Shown here piece by piece: positions 48,832-57,134 of a stretch of 64,000 nt of DNA (the first letter of the stretch is position 1; the number at the start of each line of letters is the position of its first letter). Made by a program: the position numbers and the translations under genes. The stretch is from Bdellovibrionota bacterium (GTDB lineage Bacteria > Bdellovibrionota_C > UBA2361 > JAFLCA01), in NCBI GenBank assembly GCA_030584005.1, contig CP129486.1, positions 1,739,556 through 1,803,555 of the forward strand, given 5' to 3'. The notes beneath the pieces are model-generated. The model was not told the DNA's origin. It ran no database searches and saw nothing but the letters and a program-made list of their open reading frames with translations.

Positions 48832-49176
48832 CGCGAGGATTTCCAGATCTGAGCGCATGACTCCAAGAGAGTGGGGCAGGATAGGTACGAGCGAGCTTGC
48901 GGCATTCACTGGATAGTCATATGAGCAACTAGGGATAAGCGGAATAGGTGCAGCGTATCTCTAGCGCACGCCCGGATGGCGTGCGGGCGGACTGAAACGT
49001 ATCGGCAACGCTCGTCCGACCGGAACAAGGACTCCCCGGAGGGAAGATAACTGGAGCGATCACTAACATTGCCTGCCTTTTCCGGACACGCGCACATTCT
49101 TTTTGTTGTCGCTCGAGCCGGAGTCTAGAAGCGGGTTCATGAATACCTTTTTGAGATAATTTATAGTGACTTTCAT
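48832..49176. other. Intergenic stretch with one stable hairpin
   Basis: 345 bases without a credible gene. CGCACGCC (48965-48972) and GGCGTGCG (48978-48985) form an eight-pair stem with a five-base loop, a possible end point for guaA transcripts, though no T-run follows. Confidence 0.55.
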
Positions 49177-49452
49177 ATGCATACTACATCCCTTGTTTTG
49201 ATCGTCCTTCTCGTCGTGGTGGTATCAGCGGTCATTCTTTCCCGGATGAGTACCCGCCGCGAGCAGGTCAGCCGAAGAAGGTCAGATGCCGCAGATTCTT
49301 CCTATTATGCTGATGGAGCAGGAGCTCCCAATCTGCATGGAAAGAGCGGAGCAACGCATGCCCGCTGCAGCCGGGATGATCCCTCTCCCGACAGCGCTGA
49401 CCACTCTGGAGGAGAGGATTGTGGGGGTGATGGCGGCGGTGGCGGTGATTGA
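49177..49452 (+). CDS. Small membrane protein with a Gly/Asp-rich tail
   Basis: 91 aa. One strong N-terminal membrane segment (LVLIVLLVVVVSAVILSRM), a charged linker, and a Gly-Asp-Cys-rich tail (SGGEDCGGDGGGGGD) of a kind seen on small bacterial membrane proteins of unknown role. No ribosome binding site is visible, which lowers confidence. It converges on the M24 peptidase gene. Confidence 0.5.
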   Translation: MHTTSLVLIVLLVVVVSAVILSRMSTRREQVSRRRSDAADSSYYADGAGAPNLHGKSGATHARCSRDDPSPDSADHSGGEDCGGDGGGGGD

Positions 49453-49455
49453 GTT

Positions 49456-49496
49456 GTTCACCGTGAAGGAGGGGTAAACCCTATTACACGGTGAAC
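49456..49496. terminator. Inverted repeat between convergent genes
   Basis: GTTCACCGTG (49456-49465) and CACGGTGAAC (49487-49496) pair perfectly, with AGGG and CCCT in the 21-base loop adding a few pairs. It lies between the small membrane gene and the leftward peptidase gene, a likely two-way transcript end, without T-runs. Confidence 0.55.
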
Positions 49497-50758
49497 TACT
49501 TCGGGATCATCGCGGTAAGGACATCCGGCTCTCCAACAGTAGTGAGCACATTGTCCTCGATACGAACCCCGCCCACTGGCAGCCATGATTCAAGCTCGTC
49601 CCAAAGCACTACATCATGGTAGCGGCGGCGACGCTCCGGGTTGTTAAGGATCGGAGGAATAAAATACAACCCAGGTTCAATCGTCATCAGGTATCCCTCT
49701 TCGAGGGGCAGATCGGCTCTGATGTAAGAACCGCACACGCGCGGAGCCTCCGATCGTCCTGGAAGCACCCCACTGGCATCACGCACTCCGAAACCAACCA
49801 TGTGACCGATGCCGTGAGGGAAGAAGAGCGAAATTGATTCGTCTTCAAGTCTTGCATCCAGCGGACCCAGCAGAATGTTCAGATCAATCAACCCCTGACA
49901 CAGATCGCGTGCCGTTTCCAAGTGGATTGAGGTCCACTCCGTGCCCGGACGACATCGAGTAATAGCGCGTCTTTGCGCATGCAGCACCACGTCATACAGC
50001 GCTTTTGCTCTGCCACGCAACGTTCCGTCTCCGGCGAAGCTTCTGGTCACATCGGCTACATAACCCCCGATATCCGCTCCGGCATCTATAAGCACTAAGT
50101 CTTCGGCTCTGATCTCCCGGAGACTCGGTGGAAAGTGCAGTATGGCGGAATTGCTGCCGGCTCCCACAATCGTATCGTACGCTACTTTGTCCGCACCGGC
50201 TTCGAAGAATGCCGCCTCCAGCGAAAGTTTGACCTGCCGTTCTGTCACTCCCGGTTTGATAAACGTGGGAAGTTTTGAAAATCCATGGGCCGTTGCCGCC
50301 ACCGCCCGCCGGATTCGGGCGATCTCCTCTCCATCTTTACGACGCCTGATATGGAACAGTAACTGAGCGAGGTGAGCACTCAACGCGCAATCGCTCGGTA
50401 TCTCTGGCAGGGGCGATCCGAGCTGGGCAATCGGACGACCAGTGCGTGCCTTGAGCCACTGCGGCAGTTGATCAAGTGTGTGCTCAACGGGGAAGGGGAC
50501 CTTGCCCTCCCACACCTGTTCTGCTTCTGAGACCGTAGTCTGAAAGTGAAACCATCCCTCCAGTGGATCAAAGGCCAGCACTCCCCCTGGTCGGCGAGAG
50601 TCGGTGAGCCAGAAATAATCAGGATGGGGGCGAAACTCATAGCGCTGGTCAAGTCCGCCTGGGATAGGTATGGGATCCCCGCAGGCAATTAACGCCAGCT
50701 CATTCTTCAATTGCCAGGCGGAGGCGGCCCGATTCTTACGAAGATCTAAAACGCTCAT
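49496..50758 (-). CDS. M24 family aminopeptidase (Xaa-Pro aminopeptidase type)
   Basis: 420 aa. An N-terminal aminopeptidase-P-like domain (YEFRPHPDYFWLTDSRRPGG) precedes the pita-bread domain whose metal ligands are all present: D225 and D236, H319, E361 and E401 (in LIDAGAD, DVTRSF, PHGIGHM, TIEPGLY and GGVRIEDN). Removes an N-terminal residue before proline, or cleaves Xaa-Pro dipeptides. Cytoplasmic, no signal. PepP and PepQ cannot be separated by eye. Confidence 0.92.
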   Translation of the reverse strand: MSVLDLRKNRAASAWQLKNELALIACGDPIPIPGGLDQRYEFRPHPDYFWLTDSRRPGGVLAFDPLEGWFHFQTTVSEAEQVWEGKVPFPVEHTLDQLPQWLKARTGRPIAQLGSPLPEIPSDCALSAHLAQLLFHIRRRKDGEEIARIRRAVAATAHGFSKLPTFIKPGVTERQVKLSLEAAFFEAGADKVAYDTIVGAGSNSAILHFPPSLREIRAEDLVLIDAGADIGGYVADVTRSFAGDGTLRGRAKALYDVVLHAQRRAITRCRPGTEWTSIHLETARDLCQGLIDLNILLGPLDARLEDESISLFFPHGIGHMVGFGVRDASGVLPGRSEAPRVCGSYIRADLPLEEGYLMTIEPGLYFIPPILNNPERRRRYHDVVLWDELESWLPVGGVRIEDNVLTTVGEPDVLTAMIPK

Positions 50759-50988
50759 AAAGCGAGGCTAACGTGGAGTCGAGATCCGTGCAATCAGGGG
50801 GTGGAAGCTGCTTTGATTGAGACATCTGCTTGGCGCTCTTGCAACAAAGTCGTACACTTACAAAACCTGGGTAAAATGCTGAGAATACTTGAGCAAAGGG
50901 GGAAGGACAGCCGATACCTAGGATAGGCAGACGTGGGCGGGATTATACGGCCTGAGCGCCCTTCTCACGGAAGGGGTGTTTCTCATCT

Positions 50989-52908
50989 ATGAGCGGAAAA
51001 CTGAAGACCTCGATGTTGGTCGTAGCGATCATGCTCGCTGCCTTTCCGCTTGTGGATATCGTGCTGGGCCATCCCCTCAGCTGGATGACGCCGCGTTTCG
51101 TGGCTGGCCTGAATCTCCTCGGATGGAGCTTCCTCGTAGCGCTCCTCGTGTCGCGAGAAGATCTGCATAGAAAAGCCCGTGAAATTTCAGCCGAGTTCGG
51201 CATCGACAGCCGATTCAAATCCCTCGAAGAGCTGCTTGAGGAGATGTTTCGTGAAATTCTGCGCAAGGACAGCGCGCTGTCACTCAATCTTCTGGAACGG
51301 CGTATCAGCTCACATGATGAACTCTCACGAGCCCTCGAACGCATCGTCAATGTGGCCTACAAGCTGCTTGATGCTGAATCGGCGGAGATTGCACTCTTTG
51401 ATAAAGAATCCGGCATGTATCATTCGAGCTTCGTGCTTGGGAAGCCCTTTAGGGTAAGCGCACAAGCCATGCTGTCCGGAGCGGTGGAAGGGGATCGTGT
51501 CGAGGAGGTGAGCCCGGATGTCCTGATACAACCTCTTGCGTTTGCTGGGGCGGTGCTGGGGAGTCTTCGTGTAGGGCTTAAGAAGGGCAGGATTCCAACC
51601 ACCGTGGATCAAGAAATTATGTCGCTACTGGCGATCCAGGCAGGTCTCGCCATGATCAACGCCAACTATACTGAGGAGCTTCTAAGAATGAAGCATCAGG
51701 CGGACGAGTCCGTGAAGGCCAAAACCGGATTCCTTGCCAACCTCAGTCATGAGATTCGTGGTCCGTTGGGGATAATGCTCAACGCGGTCGAGTTGGTGCT
51801 TGATGGCTTGTGCGGTGAGGTGAACAAGGAGCAGTCCGAGACACTGCGCATGATTCAGACGAATGGCCAGCACCTGCTGGACTTGATCAACGACGTGCTC
51901 GATTATGCCAAAATTGAAGCCGGAAAAGTGCGGGCCGAGCCTGTCGAGATCGTTGTCAATGATCTGCTTCAGGATATGTGTAACGTGGTCCGAACACAGG
52001 CCGAGGCAAAGCAGCATAAGATCGTCTTTAAACCCAGTGTCGATGTGCTGGCAATGAGCGTAGACCGCCGGCATATACGGCAGATGCTGATTAACCTGCT
52101 GAGTAATGCCATCAAGTACACTCCGAATGGCGGTACGATAGAGGTGTGGGCCGAACGTGCGCCGGGCAATAAAGTCAAGATTAACGTCAAGGACAGCGGT
52201 GTTGGTATCGAGGAAAGCGAACGCAGCAAGGTTTTTACGGCGTTTGAGCGCGTGGAGCATTCATATTCGATCAAGCAGGTAGGCACAGGGCTGGGAATGC
52301 CGCTCACGAAACGGCTCGCGGAGATGAACGGTGGTTCGATAGACTTTACCTCTTCGTCCGGCAAGGGATCGCATTTCTGGCTCGTATTCCCCAGAGTAAC
52401 CTACGATGTGACCGCCAAGGGGGAAGAGGTGGTCGAAGAAGCGGCGGTGCAAGGGAATGGTGACGCTGTCATGATCGTGCAAGCGGGAGCCGAGGAACGG
52501 GGCATGCTCGTAAAGTATTTGAATGATGTTGGCTTTAAGGTCATAGAGGCGGATTCCTTTGATGCAGCGCTCGACGTGGTGCGGAGGCAACCGGTGAAAC
52601 TTGTGGTATTAGATGATGATCTATTTGAGCATCCCGACGCGGCGGTCATTCAGGCGCTCCGCAAAAGTAACGATCCAACCCAACCATTGCCGGTTCTGTT
52701 GCTTAGTTCGCGCGCCTTTGTGTTCGACATAGAGACCTATCTGAAATCAGGGGTGGATCGCTGCCTCTCCAAGCCGCTGCAACTAAAGGAGTTGGCGCGG
52801 TCCTGCCGCAACCTTATTGACACTGGCGGGGGTAGCCTCGAGCCCAGTAAGAGCGCGTCCCCGCGTTTGAAGTCAAAAACCATACTGATTGATGATCTGC
52901 TGCACTAG
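50989..52908 (+). CDS. Sensor histidine kinase with GAF-like and degenerate receiver domains
   Basis: 639 aa. Two N-terminal membrane segments (about 8-27 and 38-58), a coiled linker, a GAF-like domain (about 100-225), a HisKA domain with phospho-acceptor H254 in FLANLSHEIRGPL, and a catalytic domain with NLLSNAIKYTPNGG, DSGVGI and GTGLGMPL. The C-terminal receiver-like domain keeps an aspartate cluster (542-544, LVVLDDDL), LLSS and SKPL, but the acidic pair near its start is missing (VQAGAEERGM). A hybrid kinase whose own receiver may be inactive or structural. No partner response regulator is adjacent. Confidence 0.85.
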   Translation: MSGKLKTSMLVVAIMLAAFPLVDIVLGHPLSWMTPRFVAGLNLLGWSFLVALLVSREDLHRKAREISAEFGIDSRFKSLEELLEEMFREILRKDSALSLNLLERRISSHDELSRALERIVNVAYKLLDAESAEIALFDKESGMYHSSFVLGKPFRVSAQAMLSGAVEGDRVEEVSPDVLIQPLAFAGAVLGSLRVGLKKGRIPTTVDQEIMSLLAIQAGLAMINANYTEELLRMKHQADESVKAKTGFLANLSHEIRGPLGIMLNAVELVLDGLCGEVNKEQSETLRMIQTNGQHLLDLINDVLDYAKIEAGKVRAEPVEIVVNDLLQDMCNVVRTQAEAKQHKIVFKPSVDVLAMSVDRRHIRQMLINLLSNAIKYTPNGGTIEVWAERAPGNKVKINVKDSGVGIEESERSKVFTAFERVEHSYSIKQVGTGLGMPLTKRLAEMNGGSIDFTSSSGKGSHFWLVFPRVTYDVTAKGEEVVEEAAVQGNGDAVMIVQAGAEERGMLVKYLNDVGFKVIEADSFDAALDVVRRQPVKLVVLDDDLFEHPDAAVIQALRKSNDPTQPLPVLLLSSRAFVFDIETYLKSGVDRCLSKPLQLKELARSCRNLIDTGGGSLEPSKSASPRLKSKTILIDDLLH

Positions 52909-52956
52909 CTCCAAAGATACCTGCATCAAGCTAGAAACTATTTTTTTAAATGGCTT

Positions 52957-53206
52957 CTAGTCTCCTGAGTCGATGAATTCGTGAATAAGTCGAGTTTGAG
53001 GAGACTAGCCGGCCACGGATGGCCGGGTAGCCGCGACGCGGAGCTGGGGCTCTTTGGGCCTCGACGAAGCTTGGAGCGCTTGCTAACGCCTCCAGGTACT
53101 CGGCGCTCGTTCCCCGTCAACATCTGCAAGGAATCGGGGTATGACACCCCGCTTTGCACATCAGGATGGCTGATTCCACTGTGTTATGTCAGCCACTCTG
53201 TGGCTG
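52957..53206 (+). ncRNA. Candidate structured RNA in a 319-base gap
   Basis: No gene fits 52909-53227, but it is packed with strong stems: CTAGTCTCCT/AGGAGACTAG (52957-52966 with 52999-53008), directly followed by CCGGCCA/TGGCCGG with a four-base loop (53009-53026), GAGCGC/GCGCTC (about 53070-53110), CGGGGT/ACCCCG around five bases, and CAGCCAC/GTGGCTG around three bases (53190-53206). Strand and ends are not known; plus is a guess. Could also be the end of the kinase transcript. Confidence 0.4.
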
Positions 53207-53227
53207 TAGACCCTAAATCACGGTGAA

Positions 53228-53572
53228 CTACTTGCGAGCCCACGAACCATTAGGAAGCTGCACATATTGCCCCGGCTTGGTATTCTCAATGGCCTTTTTC
53301 CCGGCTAGCTGTTCGACCACGTGCAGAGGGGTGCCGTTCTGTTTGGCGATTTGGGAGTAGCGATCTTTACGTTGCGCGTTAATGCTGCTCACTAAGGATG
53401 CGGCAGCTGCAGAGTCTTTACCCTGCACGACGGCCAAATAGCCGCTGGGAGTTTCTCCGACCACGCCTTGTGCCTTGGCTTCATCCAGCGAGAGCGCCCA
53501 TGCGAGAGCCGGTGCGGCGATTGCCATAAGGGCAAAACATAGAATAAAGGCTGATCTCAATAATGAAGCCAT
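53228..53572 (-). CDS. ydbL: YdbL family (DUF1318) periplasmic protein
   Basis: 114 aa with a signal peptide (FILCFALMAIAAPALA). SLDEAKAQGVVGETPSGYLAVV, INAQRKDRYSQIAKQNG and LAGKKAIENTKPGQYVQ (in part) match YdbL. In E. coli it is encoded with ydbH and ynbE, which span the envelope for phospholipid transport. Same order and spacing here. Confidence 0.9.
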   Translation of the reverse strand: MASLLRSAFILCFALMAIAAPALAWALSLDEAKAQGVVGETPSGYLAVVQGKDSAAAASLVSSINAQRKDRYSQIAKQNGTPLHVVEQLAGKKAIENTKPGQYVQLPNGSWARK

Positions 53573-53585
53573 AGATCCTCCCAGC

Positions 53586-53792
53586 TCAGAAAAGCCCGCT
53601 CTCCTCTGAGAGCACCGTGTCGAGTTCTTTTTCGACCTTTACACGCACCTCATGATCGATCTTCACATTAAGGTTGATAGTTATCGGCTTGTCGGGGACT
53701 TCCACACCAACCCGAGGCGAACAGGCCACGAGGGACAGCAGCAGCAGGGGGATGCAGGCAGACCGTGTATATCGCATCATCATGTCACACAT
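53586..53792 (-). CDS. ynbE: YnbE-like outer-membrane lipoprotein
   Basis: 68 aa. A lipobox (LLLLSLVAC) follows several possible starting methionines; the first ATG is used here but a later one is plausible. The mature part PDKPITINLNVKIDHEVRVKV ending LSEESGLF (in part) is the YnbE pattern. In E. coli YnbE forms a bridge with YdbH between inner and outer membrane. Lies between ydbH and ydbL. Confidence 0.88.
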   Translation of the reverse strand: MCDMMMRYTRSACIPLLLLSLVACSPRVGVEVPDKPITINLNVKIDHEVRVKVEKELDTVLSEESGLF

Positions 53793-53854
53793 GCGGCGTA
53801 AAATATCATTTACCGTTCGCGCGCAACAGTGCTCCCCCGCAGCTGCATTTCGAA

Positions 53855-55597
53855 TTAGTGCTTGGGTCGAGCCACCTTTTCGGCGATTTGGCTGCCCACT
53901 CGCAAGCTCTTCAGAAGAGCGGGCAGATTCTCCTCGACACTCAAATTGACGTTGACGGGGTGTCCCTTATTCACCGCTGGATTTGCTCCGCTCGCGGAAA
54001 GGGCGAGTTGCAGGTCGCCATCTTTGGTAAGATGGGCCCGCACCTGTAGACTTTTAAACTGATAGTCCTGGAGAATTTTGAGGGCTAGATCAAGCCCGGC
54101 CATGGAGGGCGGGGTATGGCTAGGATGATAGCGAATATGGCCTCCGGCTGCGCTTGCCTGCAAAGCCGCCCCATCAATAACGGCGCCGTCCTGACAAAGA
54201 CGCAGCGGGACTGTACCGCCCAGCTCACCACTGGTATCCAGCTCGCCGCTGTTGTAAAGGGCCGAGATAGCCGAAAGCTGCACCCCGGAGGCGGCAACAA
54301 CGGCCTCCGTACAGAGTGTGGGCCGGACCGGTAAGGGAACAGAGGGCGCTGTGATCTCCCCACCCAGTAGCCTGGCGCGTAGATCAAGGAGGCTAAAATC
54401 GAGTCGGTCTGGATGGTAGGTAAACGATGGTCGGAACTGTAGGTCATCGACATCGATTCCCGTGCGGAGCGCGGGTATGTGAACCAACGACCTCTTCGGA
54501 TCGATCTCTAATGAGGGCTCTTCTCCAAGAGTTGCTCGGAGCCCTAGTGAGTCCGCGTTTATTCCTTGCGCCTCAATCCCGGCATAGGATGCCGAGCCAT
54601 CTCGTAAACGCAGGGTTCCTTCTATGCGAGGCGGTTGAGAGCTCAACGGCATCTCAAGGACTCCAGACAGATTCGCCCGAAGCTGCAGCGCTGCCTCCTT
54701 GTTGAGGGTCAGGAAAAGCAGATCCGGTCTGATGCTGAGCTGCGCCTGCCCGTCTTGCTGCGCAATACGTGCCGACGTGCTCCCTTCAATACGCAGATCT
54801 CCGAGTGTGATATCGAGTTCAAGGCTGGCGCCCAGTGCCTCGTCGGCGGCATTGAGCTCGCTATAGAAGGCAGCGCGGGCTATCTGCAACAGCGGCGATA
54901 TCTCCTCACGCACTTGCATTATGGCGGCGCCCGCGGTGGCGCGGACGATAATTGCTGGTGTTGCCGCCTCAAGGCTCAAGGAGGCAGCCTCTCTATCATC
55001 GATGCGAGCCTGCAACAACAACTTCTCTCGAGTGCTTAAAGCGAGTTCAAGATGAAATGGCCTTGGATATCCTCCGAGAATGGCGATGGCTCTGTGTCCT
55101 TCGCTGGTCGGTTCGATGCGGAGATCTTGGAACAGTATCGGATGGGGAAGTGAGGAGGACTGCACTAGAACTCTTGAGATGGTCACAGGGAACGAGGGCA
55201 ATGCCAAGCTAAGGAGTCGCTCGGCCAGTGAATGTAAGAATGCACTGCTTGTATGCGGGGACCTGGTATCGCTGCCTGGGGCTACGGCGAGCTCTACCGA
55301 TTCGATTCTGGCTGTGGACACAGAATTGAACACAGCGGTTCCATCCCAGGTCAGGGTAACTCCACCTACGGTAAGCCGGGAAGAATCAATAGTGAGAGTC
55401 GCAGAGCCTAAGGTCACTTTATCAAGTGAAGCCTCAACGTCCTGGAGGGATTGGAGTTCGATGCCCTGCGTCTTCAACAGATAGAAGACCAGAGCGTCTC
55501 GCTCTCGTGGGAAGAAGAGCACAACCAAGCACCCCGACACACATAGACCGAGTGCCAGCAACAAGACAACAAGCATGAGTATACGCAGAAGCTTCAC
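53855..55597 (-). CDS. ydbH: YdbH-like AsmA-family protein
   Basis: 580 aa from GTG 55597, shorter than E. coli YdbH (879 aa by my memory). An N-terminal membrane anchor (MLVVLLLALGLCVSGCLVVLF) is followed by a long beta-rich domain with repeated strand pairs as in AsmA-like bridge proteins. Position upstream of ynbE and ydbL supports the call. AsmA-like proteins carry phospholipid from inner to outer membrane through a hydrophobic groove. The shorter length may mean a shorter bridge or a narrower periplasm. Confidence 0.8.
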   Translation of the reverse strand: MKLLRILMLVVLLLALGLCVSGCLVVLFFPRERDALVFYLLKTQGIELQSLQDVEASLDKVTLGSATLTIDSSRLTVGGVTLTWDGTAVFNSVSTARIESVELAVAPGSDTRSPHTSSAFLHSLAERLLSLALPSFPVTISRVLVQSSSLPHPILFQDLRIEPTSEGHRAIAILGGYPRPFHLELALSTREKLLLQARIDDREAASLSLEAATPAIIVRATAGAAIMQVREEISPLLQIARAAFYSELNAADEALGASLELDITLGDLRIEGSTSARIAQQDGQAQLSIRPDLLFLTLNKEAALQLRANLSGVLEMPLSSQPPRIEGTLRLRDGSASYAGIEAQGINADSLGLRATLGEEPSLEIDPKRSLVHIPALRTGIDVDDLQFRPSFTYHPDRLDFSLLDLRARLLGGEITAPSVPLPVRPTLCTEAVVAASGVQLSAISALYNSGELDTSGELGGTVPLRLCQDGAVIDGAALQASAAGGHIRYHPSHTPPSMAGLDLALKILQDYQFKSLQVRAHLTKDGDLQLALSASGANPAVNKGHPVNVNLSVEENLPALLKSLRVGSQIAEKVARPKH

Positions 55598-55916
55598 AGG
55601 CTGGCCCTAAGATGGGGTGAACGAATGCACGATGTGGGGAAAAGTACTCTGCAGTGTTGGTGCATACTATGCCTCCTAAGGCGAGTGAAAAAGCACGGAC
55701 CGTCAAGCACCTCCTGGTCACGCCGCACATCCCAATAGGCCATCCGTAGCATTCTTGGAATCGCTGCACGTTTTGATGTGGCCCCGGAGCACCGTGCAAG
55801 ATCACTCAGCAATAACCCGGATAGTCGCGCCAGCCCCGAGGCCGCTCCCTATATCGGAGATCGCCTTATGCAAAGGGGAGGCTCCTCTGCATCATAGCCA
55901 AGGGCAGGCTGAGACA
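55598..55916. other. Intergenic stretch with a repeat copy
   Basis: 319 bases between two leftward genes. It holds copy A of the dispersed repeat (55612-55645), close to the ydbH start. Otherwise no signal recognised; short frames here lack ribosome binding sites. Confidence 0.5.
55612..55645. repeat. Dispersed 35-base repeat, copy A
   Basis: Matches 59124-59158 at about 29 of 35 positions with one gap; shared blocks are ATGG, GTGAAC, AAT, CACGAT and GGGAAAAGT. Direct orientation. Lies 15 bases upstream of the ydbH start. Confidence 0.5.
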
Positions 55917-56930
55917 CTATGCCGCGCTCTGCAACTGTGAGGCTGCGGCGGCGGCAGCGCCGAGAAGAGCAACCCTATCATCCCTGATCACGTGCAGGGA
56001 GCAATCCTTGACCAGTTCAGTCATACGGCCCTTGTTGAAGTAATTGCTGAGCAACGGTCCCCTTTGGAGCTTAGGTAGAATGCGAGGGGGGATACCGCCA
56101 CCCAAAAACACCCCTCCGTAAGATAGGTATCGCAGCATCACATCGCCAGCCTCGGTTCCTAGAACGGAGCAGAAGATATCAAGGCTCTTTGCGCAGATTT
56201 CATGGCGATCTGCCAAACCGCAATCGGATATGATGCGGACCGGATCGGGAGCTGCACTGATCTCGTCCCGCAGTTCGGCAGGTTCCGGCAGAAGCCTCTC
56301 GTCGCGAAGGAATTGGTAAATGTTGAATAGTCCCGGGCCAGACAGAACCCGCTCGAGGCTCACCCGGCCGTAATGCGCTTTCAGGTAGTTATACAGTTTT
56401 GTTTGTAACTCATCAGTGGGTGCGAATTCTGCGTGACCGCCTTGAGAAGGGAACGGAGTGAAGATACCGGCGCTTCTGACGGCAAACCCTTCTCCCAGAC
56501 CCGTGCCCGGAGCAACCACAGTAAAGACCGTATCCTCGAATTCTCCTGCCGGCTCTTTCCCACGGTGCAAGGTAACAAGATCGGACTCCGTTAGGTGCGG
56601 GAGAGCGGAGGCGATGACGGCCAGATCATTGAGCAGCCTCACATGGGCCACGCCAAGCTGTCTGGCCAGTTCGCTCTCCGCAAGAGTCCAGCTGATATTA
56701 GTAAGTTTTGCAGTGCCGTGGCGAACCGGCCCAGGCAGCCCGAAGCACGCCGCATCAATCTTGGACGGATGGGCAGCGAGAAAGCGATGCACAAGTTCAC
56801 CGAGTCCCTGTGCAGAGTTGCTCTCATAGCGCTCAGAGACGGATTCCTCCAGCTTTCGGTTTTTCAGGCGATAGAGAGCAAGCCGTGTCTTAGTTGCCCC
56901 CACGTCTCCCGCAAGTAGTACCCCATCCAT
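55917..56930 (-). CDS. glk: Glucokinase (Glk family)
   Basis: Phosphorylates glucose with ATP. 337 aa from ATG 56930 (AGGGA upstream); the longer frame uses a TTG. The phosphate-binding motif GDVGATKTRL (8-17), ACFGLPGPV, LLNDL, GTGLGEGF, the zinc-free SQGGHAEFAP and GGVFLGGGIPPR fit the Glk family rather than ROK. Stands alone on the minus strand after the ydbH operon. Confidence 0.93.
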   Translation of the reverse strand: MDGVLLAGDVGATKTRLALYRLKNRKLEESVSERYESNSAQGLGELVHRFLAAHPSKIDAACFGLPGPVRHGTAKLTNISWTLAESELARQLGVAHVRLLNDLAVIASALPHLTESDLVTLHRGKEPAGEFEDTVFTVVAPGTGLGEGFAVRSAGIFTPFPSQGGHAEFAPTDELQTKLYNYLKAHYGRVSLERVLSGPGLFNIYQFLRDERLLPEPAELRDEISAAPDPVRIISDCGLADRHEICAKSLDIFCSVLGTEAGDVMLRYLSYGGVFLGGGIPPRILPKLQRGPLLSNYFNKGRMTELVKDCSLHVIRDDRVALLGAAAAAASQLQSAA

Positions 56931-57134
56931 GAGCCGTCCCTGAACTAAAGACAATAGATAATGCGCATACGCTTATCATTGCATCGCGACAGGCTCAATC
57001 GGATTTACGCTGGCTTACCCGGGTCTCAGCACGGGTCATATTGGACCTCAGGAAATTGTTGCTGCAGAAAGTACCGAGATCGGTCAACATAGTGCGTTTA
57101 CGGGGACTCGGACCCCCTGAAAAGGATCGGTTGT

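Noticed and set aside
49487..53233. Identical 15 bases (CACGGTGAACTACTT) after two leftward genes
   Set aside because: A few exact 15-base repeats are expected by chance in 64 kb; the flanking similarity is weak.
56955..57134. Possible SAM-type riboswitch before the Cys/Met enzyme
   Set aside because: None of the SAM-I, SAM-II or related core motifs is present in the 180 bases.
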